DNA from: Diplosphaera chodatii
Lineage: Eukaryota; Chlorophyta; Trebouxiophyceae; Prasiolales; Stichococcaceae
Direction of reading: 5' to 3'
Assembly: GCA_032358165.1 (NCBI GenBank)
Contig: JAALGY010000012.1
Coordinates: 2,232,001 to 2,296,000 of the forward strand
DNA length: 64,000 nucleotides
Shown: positions 35,400 to 47,691 of the stretch, in pieces
Layout: every line of letters begins with the position of its first letter
Position numbering within the stretch: position 1 is the stretch's first letter
Notes under the pieces: generated by a model
What the model saw: the letters and a program-made list of their open reading frames with translations, nothing else
What the model was told of the DNA's origin: nothing
Databases searched by the model: none
Program-made: the position numbers and the translations under genes

Positions 35400-36160
35400 G
35401 GGTACGAACTTTTATTTTGAGGGGGGCGCAACTGCACTGGATCATCGTGAAGCCATGTGCAGGACTTTCCGTCACTGCGCAATGAAGCCATCAGATCAGC
35501 CACGCCCGAGCTGTTCAGGGGCTTGGTCGCTTGTATGCGTACCATGTTTTCAACCAGTCATGTGTCGAGGTCAGCTGGGTAACTGCCTGTGAATTCTTCA
35601 GTGACGAGCAGCAGTGCGCATTCTTGGTATTCAGGTGTCACATACACACGCTGTAACCAATTCAGGGGGGGTCCAAACAAAAGAGTTGCCTCACATCGAT
35701 CCACGAACAAGCGGATGTTGGAACACTCAAGATCCAACATTGCAAGCACTGCAACCGGACTGCAGGAGATCTATGCATTGAGAGGTGAAACCTGCAGCGA
35801 CTTCTATGACGTGCAACGCCAGACACACCCTAGGGTGTCACCTGGACAATGCATATCGCAGATGCGTGAGTTTCAGCCGACACTTGCTACTATTGTGAGC
35901 GAGCTTCAGGTGGCTTCCATCTGGTGTCCGCCATTTGTGCCTCGGCATCGAGTGACCGCCGTGAGCAACGGTGGCGCGACTCACTTGCACCTTCACTCAG
36001 TTGCTGCCGCCGCCCGCGCGGCTTTCCTGCGTCACAAGCCCAAACACTCTACTGAGGCCCCATCAACAACTGGCTTCAGGCATGTGCCCTTGTGCACACG
36101 TCTGTGCCGGCTGCCTGCGGGTATGTACACCTCGGCATTGTTCCGAAGCAACCCCACTCA
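35400..36160. terminator. Convergent 3' region (DUF7164 / GON) with TGTAA
   Basis: TGTAA at 35652-35656 lies about 250 bp past the DUF7164 stop and is a good polyadenylation candidate. The rest of this 760 bp has no recognisable exon. Confidence 0.45.
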
Positions 36161-38252
36161 TCACACCGCACCGCGCAGCACCACAATTTGTGCAGAACCC
36201 AGGTTCACCGCGAACAGAGCAGCAGGCTGGACTGTATGTGCAGCGGCAGGTGCAGGGCATGCGCATTCGAGTGGGCTGCGGCACCTGGCGAGCATCCTCC
36301 GGCGGTTAGGGAATGGTGTCGGTTCAGGGAAGGGTTCTGTACACTTCCTCTCTGTGGCGTCGCACACAGATCTCGGTGGGCAGCCCTCGCCAGGTCCATT
36401 ACAAGGACTGCCTTCTCCGCAAGGCTGGCCGCCTTGCCCAGAGCACTCTGCGAGTGAGCGGCAACAACATGTGTGCACTCCAAAACGCAGACACAGTCAC
36501 GGGCAAACTTTAGCACCCAGAACAGGTGCTCTCGTAGCTTTGCACGCCATGGCAGGCAATACTGTCATAAGAACACCCAAGTAAAATGTTCAGCGCAGGG
36601 CTGTGATTGGTGCAGCTTCTACAACTAGCTGCAAGTATGAGCCATAAGCGTCCTTGTCATGCAGATTGACTCACTGCATTGGCCGTCGATGCAGGCGAGC
36701 CCGTCATCGCAGGTGTTGTCGCATGCAGGGCTCTGCTTGCATGCAGTACCCTTGCCCAACGATCTGGCGCAAACTGCAGGGACAAAGATACCTCAAACAA
36801 TGGACCCCTGCTGCAGTGCAAATCTCACAATTTTCAGTGCAGTCAGCAGCTGAAACTGCACGGATGTGCTCCCGCGTTACTGCATGCCTGCGCATCAAGA
36901 TGCTCACCGCAGCTGCCTGCCATGGTGTCGCAGACCAGGCCTGGTCTGCAAGCACAGCCAGTGGCGCAGTTCTCAAACCTCCCAACACCAGCTGCCGGAC
37001 ACTCTGCGAGGTTTGGTAAGCCCAGTTCAGCGGGTGCAGATGTGATCGAAAAGAGGTCGAGGTCTCAGGCCTGAGGTCTGCAAGGACAGTCAACAGCAGA
37101 GCTTGGGCGCAGGGCGCAAGTGGTGGCTCACCGCATCTGTTGCTTCCAAAGTAGCACTCGAAGGGGCTCTCGCAAGCTCCGTCGCATTCAGTGCTGCAGC
37201 CGCCGCTAGCTGGGAGCAGTCCCAGGTTTTCTGGGCCGCAGGCTGTAAGAAGAACGTTTACAACCTCATCACACTGGGCAGTTGCTGCACAAAGCAGTAC
37301 ATCTGGTCCTCTCAAGCAGCTTCGCAAAGCGCAGGCTGCTAGCTGCACACACTGCCATAGCACTGCTACCGAGGAGTCATGCAGCATGCCTATGCATCGA
37401 CCTGCTTACCGCACATGCCGTCAATGCAGGTCAGGCCCGGCGAGCAGCCGCAAACCTCGCTGCAGGCTTTCCCCTTTGTACCAGGCGCTGGGCACGCTGT
37501 GAAGTCAACACATCATAGGTGAAACACCTGTTGCAGGCTGCAAGTACGAACGGACCAGAAGTCCTTGTAGCTTCACATAATTTTTGGGGCGCCGTGCTCA
37601 ACTCACCAACGGGGACATGAGCACCTTGCAAGACACAGCAACATACGGAGCGCTAGTGGCAGCAGAGCTAGGGCAGTGGATAGCGTGCAGACGCAAGGTG
37701 GCTCACTGCATTTGGTGCTGATGGGTAACCAAAAGCTCAGCTCGCATGACAATCAAGCTCTTAGCACACCGACGAGAACACTTTGCTCACCGCATCGGCC
37801 ATTCGTGCAGGTGAGCGGCGGCGCGCAGGGGTCGCATCCACTGGGCGCGGCACACGTCTCATCGACCCGAGCGGATCTGATCGGGTTGCAGCCTGCAAGG
37901 CAGATCACTCACCACTTGAAGCTTGCTGTTGCCGAGCATAGTGTTGCAACTGGTCACCATGTAGCTCTGTATGTCAGCAAGCAAGCCTGCCTGACACTGA
38001 GTGCAGACGTACCCTGCATCTGCAATGGAGTAGATTGCTGGGCATACAAGCGAAGCATCCCCTGCACACCACGTGCTCACCTCAGCTGTCTCAGACGACA
38101 GTGAGTCAGACCTACCGCATGTGTTGGTCTTGCAGGTGAATGGTGATGCACATGGCGATGGGCACCCTGGAGCGCAGCTGCCACCAAACACGCTGTCGCT
38201 GGCACACGTCTCCAGCGGCAGGGTCCTGAAGTCCGGCCGAGGCGTGATGAGC
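36161..38252 (-). repeat. Seven single-exon Cys-rich modules with phase-1 introns
   Basis: Module exons, in transcript order: 38252-38116, 37892-37791, 37496-37410, 37242-37132, 37003-36908, 36773-36675 and 36447-36161 (the last with the C-terminal tail). The consensus is C-x(2)-(P/A)-G-x(n)-C-x(3)-C-x(n)-C-x(4)-C-x(n)-C-G. Examples are SEVCGCSPGLTCIDGMCG, CATGCACRPGLVCDT and DPCAPPLTCTNGRCG. All modules after the first start two bases into a codon and all but the last end one base into a codon. The inner modules are therefore symmetric 1-1 exons that can be duplicated without shifting frame. Confidence 0.85.
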
Positions 38253-39725
38253 CTGCATCGAACGATACGACTTGGCATGCCGACCGCCCTGCTCTTGCGA
38301 CGACAGCAACAAGCCTGCACAGAAACATAGGGAATGGTGCGTACCCGCAACTGCTGCTCGTCACGGTCAGCGCGACTCTCTTGTTGCCGTCCGAGAACAC
38401 GACGCCGGCGGGCGGCGTGGAGCCGTAGGCAGTGGCCTTGACGAAGAAGGGCGTGCCAGTCAGGTCGATCACACCTGCAGATTGCAGCCACCACATGGTG
38501 CGACACATCAGCAGTGTGCTTGCTTCCGCAGTAGCCTGACCATGGCACTGACAGGCACAAACGTTGGCAGAGCCATTCTGTGCTGGTCTCGTGGACCGCA
38601 CCTGTGCCTGGTGCTTTCAGGGGGGCGCAGGTTGCAGCAGAAGCGAAGTTCAGCGCCACAAGGTAGCCCTTGATGGTTAGCTGCGGAAGGTGCTCTTGGC
38701 AAACATCTTGTCCGTGGTGTCGATGTTGACGCTGCCATCGGCTGCGATGACAATCTTGACGGCGGAGTAGGACGTCTTCACGACATCAGAAAAGGTGAAG
38801 ATGTTGGCAGCCTGTCGCGGCAACAAAAAGCCACTGTGACACTTGCGCACTGTCCAGAGGGCCATGTGTGCAACGATTGCACTCCGCTATGCAGCACACA
38901 GTGTGCCCTGGTGACATGCATGGCGACGCATCATATGGCCACACCGGGTTGGCAGCGCCGGTGGCCGGCAGCAGCAGGTAGGTTGTCGGCGCGTCCTTCT
39001 TGCCGCCCATGACGCAGTACACGGCTGCCGGCGGGGAGGTGAGCAGGTAGTTGCCGTCATGCGGCTTCTTGCCCTGTGCAGCCTTCGCCGCGGCGCACGA
39101 CGGCACCGTGGGCACCGGCGCAGGCACTGCAGCGCAAAAAGGGCGTGCTGAGTGGATGCTGCCCGCCAGCAGTGATGCACTGGACTGATCCATCGTGACG
39201 CACCTGTATCATGATACAGGGCTGAGAAGACAAGAGGATGCATCACCCCGCGCGCGCCCGCCCTCCAGCCGCCCTCTCACGGCACCCAAGCACGCGCCCA
39301 GGTTATGGCATCGGCCATGCCTAGGCGCACGCCCTGACAGTGAGAGCAGTGTTGTGCCATCAGCCACATTGTACATGACGCGCACCGGTGCGGAGGGCTC
39401 GTGCCGGGTGTTCCAGACCGCTGCCTGCCTGCAGCGCGCCTAGGCCTGCACGGCAGGATGCCCACGACCTCCTTGCAGCTTCTGCAAATACAAGATGCGT
39501 CCCAGCAGCCGACCACCCTTAGGAACTTGCACGTCTGTGACATGGTTGGCAGGCTGCACATTGGGCTTCGCACTCGAAACCGGTAGGTGGCCTGATTGGA
39601 TGCAATGGAGCGTATGGTCGCGCACCTGATGACGCGGTCATGGCAGCGTCTGCCGTGGGAAAGCCGCATGCTGCGGCCAACAGAATCGTTGCATATGTAA
39701 CAGCGCACATGGTCGGGCGCCGCAT
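36161..39725 (-). CDS. Secreted GON-domain protein with seven Cys-rich modules
   Basis: The proposed first exon (from 39725; also Met at 39710) encodes a hydrophobic signal-peptide-like start ending near PTADAAM. A GON-domain region follows over several exons: KKPHDGNYLLTSPPAAVYC, TTYLLLPATG, SYSAVKIVIAADGSVNIDTT, LVALNFASAATC, and VIDLTGTPFFVKATAYG. These match the DGEYTL, YCxxM, KIRIxPxTLxVDTTD and IDLxGT motifs of GON domains of ADAMTS9/20. After this come seven Cys-rich modules, each on its own exon, down to a stop at 36161. The protein is probably extracellular. I know no function for GON proteins in algae. Exons between 38475 and 39600 were not joined base by base, and the start is tentative. 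Confidence 0.72.
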
Positions 39726-42589
39726 GCTGCCTGCCGATCGCAGCCGTTAGGATCCGGTGGCCAGCTGTGTGTGTGTTATTGGGCCGCAGCGCCTGATGCG
39801 AGCTTCCTGTGAGCAACCAGCCTAGCATGAAAGTATGAATATCGGTCTGTGCCTCTGCGTGCCTCTGCGTGCGCAGTTGAGCAGAGCATGTCGGTGTTAA
39901 GGGCGCGCGTGTTGCATAACTTATCGCCTGCGAATCTGCCAAACCGCTGTCTGAACTGCCTATATTTCGCAACGTACGTGGATCGTGCGTGCTGCAGCTA
40001 GCACAGGCGGCCTGCACCTGTGGTGTGCAATCATGCGTCTATCTACCTTCCGCGAACAATCGCGGAGATGCTTGAGAGAGCGAGGTCATCGAGGGGGACA
40101 TTTGGCAGGCAGCTGCGGAGCCGATCCACGCGGCCCCCAGGTGCTTCACAGCGGCACAGTGCACAGTCGGTAGCCTGCTTGCTGTTTGCTCTGGCGGTCC
40201 CAGATGCATGCAGGCAGATTGACTGTGAACGGCGTCGCTTGGCCACGCAGGCCCTACCGGCCCCGCAGAATCCGCGGGCTTGCCGACCCATCACTTGCGC
40301 GTGTATACTCAGGTTTGCGATGGTTTTATGCGGCGCATTTGCGTGCTAGCAGCAGGCAATCATTGCAGGGAATCCGGTGCCAGCTGGACAAAGCCACATC
40401 CGGATCGAGCGCCGCACAGCCCCGATGCTACTCACGAGCGGTCTGCCATCATACATGCGAGCAGAAGGCCAGTAGGGACGCCACGGCAGATGATGTACAG
40501 ATGACAGATACACAACGTGCAGAGCGGACCCCGAAAGCAAGACCGGGCGCGCACCTTTGCTTTGGCCAACGGATGGAATGCAGCTGTAGCTACCTCCCTG
40601 GACAAATTACCTTCGCTCCGAGGACCGCTTGTCGCGGGCTACAACGATGGTATGCGCGTTTTGATAAAACGGTGGCCGTCAGGGTGGCATCGGGGCCGGG
40701 GGGGCAAACACCGTCACCATATTCCTCTGGCAGTCTCCACGTCACAGGAGGTCAGCGTCCGACAGCACATGAGAGCACCGGCTGACTACTGTTGACTGTG
40801 ACTGCGGGAGCTCACAAGCGCCATGTCGAACGACACAACCTGCGGTGGCTCGATTCGGCAGGGTGGCCATGTCCTGGAAGCGGCGGCGGAATCGCCAACA
40901 GATGTGGAGGGCATTCATGGCGCATGTATGGCCCGGCCACAGGAGGTTGCAGGGTCAGGTGGTCGAGGTCCGATGCCTGGTGTAACATGGGCGACCCTGC
41001 TGCCGCCTGTAGCCTGCGGGGTGGCATGGTGCCCACCGCATGGCAATCGACACGCTGGACCATGAGCTTATACACTGACGCCATTGCAGCTCAATGTGTC
41101 TAGGATGCAGCGGCCCCGCGTGCGCGCTGCTCTGGGTGCGGCAGCGGCGGGTGCACTACGCAACGGTGGTGAGGTAGCTGTTCGACTGGGGCGTGCTGTC
41201 AGATGGGGACAGTGCTGCGCCTCCAGCGCTCTGGAGCCCGCTGCATTCCTGCTCGAGCTTTGGCAAATTGGCAGCAAGGAACCGGGGTGGCAACGAGCCG
41301 CCACTCACCTGCTGACACGTCCGTGCATGGTATGCTCTATTGAAATCACCACTGCGCAACAACCATCGTGCACATGGCAGCCAAACTCGGGAAGGCATAG
41401 GAGGCGTCATGACTGTGTCATCGAGCGGCGACTACGCCGCCAGCTTGGCGACAGTCGGGGCGCGACCACACCCAGCGGTGACAATGGGCAGTCAGGGCGC
41501 TGTAAGGCCGGTCTTGTGGCCCCATGCGCACCAGCAGTAGAGCTTGACATGGTCCTGCGGCAGGCGCCACCCCTGGTGCCCAGCGGCATCGCAGTCCTGC
41601 TGCAATCATAGCTCTCGCCCAGATGTATCACGTGTTGTTAGCGTGGCGATAGCCACTCAAGGTCAGTGGAGTCTACGAGATGGTGGCGCATGATGCAGCT
41701 CATGGCTCACTAGCCGATGGCACACCACCAGCGTCATGCTTCATCACCACCCAGGTTTGTGTCCATGGTGTGGTGCGTCACTCATGGGTGCCTTTGACTG
41801 TCACTTGGTTGTCACGCGGGTACTCGAGCAATGCAAATCTACAATGGAAGGTGCATGAGGAGTCGCTGAAAAGGTTGCTGGGTCGAAGTACCCCCGCCCG
41901 TCCGCCTTCAGACGAGGTCACTCGGCCGTCTGCGTGCTCGCGTGAGCCGCACGGCACGGCCAGCTGGTTTCACAGCACTGTTCAACCATCCTAACGCCAT
42001 GGCGCTCATGATACTGGGTGCAAGGGGAGCGCAGCTGGTGCAAGCTCACCGACACAGCAAGGATGACAGACTGCACCAAACGACGCAGCGGCTGCTCGTG
42101 CACAGCAGGCCGCTGCATCTTCATAAGGCAGTCAAGCACCAGCATGCTTGCAGGCTACGCAGCAGGCAGCAGCTGCTAAGCGTGCGATCCCAGTCTGGCG
42201 CTGTGCCCGCTGACCGAACACCAGGTGCACTTACTCAAACGCCCTGCGCTTGTCCTCCAGACATCCACTGGTGTATGCTGTGTTAATCCTTGAGCCATAG
42301 CAGTCAGCCACTGTTGATTCGCATTGCACCGAGAGGTGGTACTGTCTGAGATCGCTTCATGTCACACCTGGGCCGTCAAGCATGGTGACAGAGCGTTGAG
42401 GCGGGTGTGACCACAATCAGCCCGTGATCACACAAGCTTTGCTGAGTCAAGCTCTACAAAATACCCTCGCGACCTCCTGGCAAGGAGCATGTGCAAATGC
42501 GCGCAGCGCCCCCTGCGGCGTCTCGCTGATTGGGGAACTGATCCGGCAACCATGCTACCAGACCTGCTGACCGCGTTGACGACGTGCAG
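39726..42589. other. Long region without a recognisable gene
   Basis: About 2.9 kb lies between the GON start and the first recognised MFS exon. Open frames of 60-200 codons exist on both strands, but none shows a domain, a signal peptide plus splice pattern, or similarity to neighbours. A Met-initiated stretch at 41105 (MQRPRVRAALGAAAAGALRN, followed by GTGAG) could be a distant first exon of the MFS gene. This is a guess. Confidence 0.35.
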
Positions 42590-45500
42590 GGGATGACGCG
42601 GCGCGGAAGGCGACGGAGCAGCGGCAGCGGGCGGCAGCGGGGACGGCCGGCCCGCAGACAGCGGAGCAAGAGGGCGAGACCCGGCCGTACTGGAAGCAGC
42701 TGCTGACGCCCTACAGGGTGCGCGGTGGGGCCCGCAGTCGCTTGCTGCTGCCTGCGCAGGCTGGCAGAGATGGCCCAGCATCTTGTTGCCTTCCCCATGC
42801 ATGCAGTGTAGGTGCCATCTGTGGCAGCGCCAGCACAAAGCCTGGACCTGGCGTAGCTGTCCCACCAGACACCTGACCTGGCGACTGCGCTGCGCAGGAC
42901 CCGGCATGCAACTCGAAGCTGCTGGCACTGTGCGGGGCGGGCATGCTGTCGTCCATCGCGACGCTCATACACGACACCTACCTGCCGGTGTACCTGCAGG
43001 ACGTGCTCGGCCTGTCCAACACGCGGGTGAGTGCATGCACCCAATGCTGGGGTGGCAGGATGGCCAGATGATGCTAGCGGCGCCTGCTACTGCCTCTGCA
43101 CTGCTTCATGGGTCCACCCTGTGCCGCCATCTGAGCAGGCACAGCATGCCGACGCTGCTGTGGTTGCCGTCAGCCTCTGAGGTCACCAGGAGCAATGTCA
43201 CCCCAGCTAGCAGGGCATCCAGAGCATGCCCACAGGACGACTAAGGACCACTTTGCCCTGCAGATTGGCAACCTGCAGGCGATTGCGCAGTTCCTGAGCA
43301 ACTTCACAAAGTCGGCGAGCGGCACGATCGGCGACCTGCTGTCGCCGGCGCGCATGGTCATCTTCGGCACCTTCCTCACCACGCTAAACAAGCCCATGTT
43401 CGCGGCCAGCGGCTGGGTGTACGCCTCCTATGGCACCTTCGCCACCGTGTACTGGGTCACCGCCGCAAAGGTGAGGCTGTGGTGTGTGTCACGTCTCCCC
43501 GGCTGTGCCGTCGCAGGCTGCCGTCTGCCATCACCACAGAGCAGCAGAACGTTCCTGATGCTTTGGCAGGCAGGCCTGCAGACGTCATTGAGATGTGCTT
43601 GGTTCTTGTTTTCGACTGATTGCCCACTGATGCACACATGTGCGCAGATCGCGGACCGGATGAGCAAGGGCATCAGGGAGGCGCCCACCAAGGCGCTCAT
43701 GGGCGAGCTGGCCGTCAAGTCCGGCGACCGCCCGGAGCAGGCCTTCGGTGGGTGCCTTGCTTGAGGATACAGCGCAGCTCTGCCTGCGTGTTGCACACGG
43801 CCTGAGGAGACGAATGCCTGGAGAATGCCAGTGTGAAGCAGGCGCACGGGCAGGGACGAAAGTGCAGCCGCCCTGCATGGGCACGCACGCCAGCCTGCTG
43901 GCAGCTTAGGCCTCCACACCCGTTTGATGTGCCAACGCCAATGCAAGGCGTCCAGCCGACCCACCCACTCGCTTGATGCAGGCCTCAGGCAGAGCGCGCA
44001 GACGTTTGGCGCCATCGTGGGCGCCTCCATCGCAGCGGCGACCTTCCGCCTCAGCGGCAGCAACTACATCGCGACCTTCGCGCTGTCGGCCATCCCCGCC
44101 GCGGTCGCCCTCCTGGTCGTGTTCCTGGTGAGAGGCCGCCGTATGTGCTGTCAGCACTGCGTGCCGCTGTGCAGCTGTGCAGTCCAGCATGATGGTCAGC
44201 TAGTGAGCGCTGGTAGTGTGGGTGAAGCTGCTCTGCTGCAGGGTCTACGCCCAAAGTCCGTCACATGCAGTAGCTGTGAGCGTTTTGTGTCACCATCTCG
44301 GTTCACGTCTGCAGGCGTTCAGGGACGAGGCTGACCAGGTGGGCGCTGCGAAGAAGGCGCAGCGGGCGGCTGACAAGGCCGCACGGGATCCGGACGATGT
44401 GCAGCTCACCGTCTTCCAGAAGGTGCTGTCCATGCTGCACAGTGTTGACAGCTGATAATAATTGCACCATGTTGCTATGGGGATATGTGCACTACTGTCG
44501 TGTTAGGCCTTCAGCCTGGAGTCTGGTGCGTCATTGCCGTGGTGACCAGCACCTGCTCTTGTGTGACACAGGCGAGGGCGTTTGTGGGCGCGCTGAAGCC
44601 GACGTACTGGCAGGCGCTGATCGTGGTGTGCGTCATCTACTTCACCCGCTTCGACTGGTCCTTCGTGGTGCTGCGCGCCAAGCAGGTGGGCCCATCAGCA
44701 GCCCTGCTCCGTGAAAGCCTTGTACACATGCAGCTGGAGGCAGGCTGCCTATCGGTGTGATGTGGTTTCTGCCTGCCTGCCGGCCTGAGAGTGTCACGGG
44801 CGCCTCCTGATGATGCCCACGGGCGCCATCGTGGTCCATGGCACTGGCAAATCTGTGGGGGCTCTTCCTGCAGGCCATGCCTACACTCAGGAACCTGCGC
44901 AGGTGGTTGTGCCGGCTTCACCTGGCTGAGGAAGATCTGGGCTGCCATGCTGTGCTCACACAGTTCCTCTGCACATGCGCAGGTGATGCCGAAGAGCCAG
45001 CTGGCGGGGCTCATGATGTGCACGATGCTGGTGCAGACGGTGGCGGCGCCGCCGCTGTCCCGCATCGCCAAGCAGTCTGTGCGCATGCGCAACCGCATGC
45101 TGCTGCTGGGCCTGGCGCCCATGGTGGCCGCCAACGCCGTGTTCGCCACCGCGACCACGGGCCTTGGTGCGCGTCATGCCCGGTGCCGTTCGGCAGTGTG
45201 CGCAGGTTGCGGCAGGCGGCAGACCCCTGGCGACTGTGTCAACACAGTCATCCCATGTCTGACATCTGCTGATGGTGCCAGTGTGAGTCTGGATGTGGTG
45301 CTGCGCACATGGCTGGGCATGGGGCAGGGTGCCCTGCGGGGGGTTATTGCAGGGCCAGGTACTGCACTTCAGTTCTCAAGCATGGCGGTGGTCAAGGCGT
45401 GCTTTGGCGCTACAGGCATGGCAGGGGGTGCGCTCCTCATCGGCCTGCACATGGCGGCCACACACGGCGTGACGCTGGGCATGATGAGCTCCGCCATCCC

Positions 45501-45971
45501 AGCCACCACGGTGCCGGGCCTGGGCCGGATATCTGGCACAGCCTGGTCCTTCACCGACCTTGTGCTTGGTGAGCGCTAGTGAACCTCGCTAGGCACTAGA
45601 GCACTGTTGCGTGAGCTCAAAGAGTGATCTCACACCACAGTGCGTACCCCCGCAGGCATTGTCTGACTGCTCTGCAAGCCAGCCGCCAAGCACCACGGTG
45701 CCATGCTGTGAAGGTTCTTGTCTACAATCTTTTGCTTATCTCATCGGTCCATCTGTCTGAGCATGCAGGCTTTGCCCTGGCGTACAGCAACCGCTTTGCT
45801 GGGCAGCTGTCCGACATCACGGTGCAGCGGGGGATGGGCAACGTCGGCTGCTTCTACGGCGGCGGCGTCGCGGCACTGGCAGCGGCCGTCCTGATCATCC
45901 TGTTCTGGAAGTTTGGGTCCCTGGGGCAGGACCCCCTGGAGATGGAGAAGCGGAAAGCAGCAAAGGCGTGA
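42590..45971 (+). CDS. Major facilitator superfamily transporter
   Basis: Multi-pass membrane transporter. Exons seen: about 42590-42718 (soluble N-terminal part, ending YWKQLLTPYR), 42898-43027 (GAGMLSSIATLIHDTYLPVY), 43261-43470, about 43648-43745, 43981-44127, about 44315-44420, about 44572-44684, about 44983-45171, about 45416-45567 and 45767-45971. GTIGDLLSPARMVIFGTFL fits the MFS loop 2-3 motif (GxxxDxxxxR), and RMSKGIREAPTKALMGEL with AFGLRQSAQTFGAIVGA fits the second-loop region of MFS_1 proteins. About 10-12 hydrophobic segments are visible, ending AALAAAVLIILFWKFG and a charged tail. The join at GLG|MAGGALLIGLHM is phase 1. Substrate is unknown. The start exon was not found. Confidence 0.82.
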
Positions 45972-46192
45972 TCACCACCACTCGTTGGAACCAGTGGACA
46001 GTGACGAGCAGAAGTGAGCCGCTCTTCTGCGCTCTAGCCGCCCAGAACAGGAGTAGACCGTTTGCACGTGGGACCCGGCAGCAAGTGCCATAGAGTGCAT
46101 TGAGTAGATAGCACAACACGAAAACATGCGCAGCAATGCTGTTTCAGTCGGGCAGTGGTTTCACTTTGACATTGTGGTTTGCGCATGGTTGC

Positions 46193-46197
46193 TGTAA
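46193..46197 (+). terminator. TGTAA polyadenylation signal (MFS gene)
   Basis: TGTAA lies about 220 bp after the MFS stop codon, at a typical 3' UTR distance for chlorophytes. Confidence 0.4.
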
Positions 46198-46453
46198 GAT
46201 GAACTAATGTTATATCTGAAACGAGTGGCACAGTAAATAAGGTAGGCTGCAAAACGTTTGCTGGTCGGTGCAACAACCCCTTTGTCATGGCCGACATCCT
46301 GCTGCCGCCATCTGGCCTCCTGGCGGACCGTCCGAGACACGCCTCGAGACCTGCGTGCCTTAAGAGACAGCCTTGCTTCTCGTAAGCAGCAGCGTTTTTG
46401 CCCCATTGGAACCTCACCGAAGCGCGACGAGCGATTCATTCGGCATAGCAGCT

Positions 46454-47174
46454 ATGGAACTTGACAGCATGGACAGCAGCATGGATGCAACTATTGCAAT
46501 GGAGGCAGCAGCGTGAGCCCTGGCAGCGGCAACGCTGTGCATCCTGATAGCCTCTAGCTGCACCCCCTTATGGGCTTGAGACACGTGGTGATGGAGGGAT
46601 GATCAAGGTGAACACAGTCCAGACACCCAGACTGAGGGGCCAATGGCTTGCAGCTGCAGTGCGCTGGTGCTGGCGTCACGGCCTGCTGCCATTGCAGCCT
46701 GCATCACCATCGGTTGATGCTTCCACTTCAAGCAAAAATCACATGACGCTACACAGCAGTATAGAGTGGTGGATTACCTCTGCATAGCAGGCAGTGCAGT
46801 TGCCTGTCGGAGTTGGTGGCATCTGCGCTGGGCCTGCCAGCAGAGCTGAGGAGCGTGTCGTCATGTCCCCGCGCGCCACCGTGCACTGGTACTCTTCCAT
46901 CGCATTTTTCCGTGTGGCGCTTCTCCATGTATGCATGCTGCCTGTGCCCATGATCTGCATGCTGCCATGCAGGCAAACCGCAGCGGGGCTGTTTGACAAA
47001 CAGGTCAGCACGGCCGTTATCAACGTGGCATCAGGGCACGCTCTACATAAACCCTGCAGGCTGGATTCATCGCCATCACAGCTTCCGTCGCTGACCTGCC
47101 GGCACTACCTGAGGCTGGGTGGCCTAAGCACATGCATGCCTGATCAGAGTGCGCTTGGCGCAGGCGGCATTTAG
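46454..47174 (+). CDS. Candidate small protein (about 86 residues), two exons, unknown
   Basis: A short Met-rich reading frame starts at 46454 (MELDSMDSSMDATIAMEAAA) and runs to a GTGAGC donor at 46513. The next exon would start at 46973 after CCATGCAG, joins in phase 2 (59 + 202 nt) and continues QTAAGLFDKQVSTAVINVAS to a stop at 47174. The N-terminal part looks helical and amphipathic. The second half is unremarkable, and I recognise no family. It may be chance; the in-phase join is the only support. Confidence 0.28.
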
Positions 47175-47691
47175 AACAGCATTGTATATCCAGCATGGAG
47201 GCGGATGGGTGCGCAGCTGAGCTCCACTCGGATACCTGCAGTCCTTTTGTGTTTTTAGGTTGCCTTCATCTTCATGCCAGGTCGTGACACCAGATAGACA
47301 AGGGTGCCTCGTGACTGCCTCGCTTCTACGCTGGCGACTTGTTACGAGAGTAAATCATGTCCTAGGATCAGTGCAACTCAGTGCCCAATATTGCATCATG
47401 AGTTGATGAGGAACAGCGCTCGGCATATTTTAGTTGCTGCACTACTAGAACTTCAGAAGATCATCTTGACGCTGTATCGCAACAGCAACACTTGCACAGA
47501 ACTGGATGTATGGTCGTCAGTGCTGTGGATTGTTGAGAACCGCACCTCGACACATCAGGCTGACACGTCACCCATCAGGTTTCTGCAGTATGACCCCGCC
47601 CAGAGTTCTTGACGGCTTCGAAGTTCATTGCCCATTTGCGTGACCGAAACTTTGCCGCCTGCAAGTTCACACCGTTGTGCCGCCAATAAAC

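Noticed and set aside
36063..36284. Small minus-strand Cys-rich ORF as an eighth module
   Set aside because: It overlaps the last module exon in another frame; the in-phase module 7 already ends with a stop at 36161.
40020..41611. Possible protein-coding gene on either strand
   Set aside because: Several open frames of 60-200 codons, but none has a recognisable domain, and no in-phase exon chain could be built.
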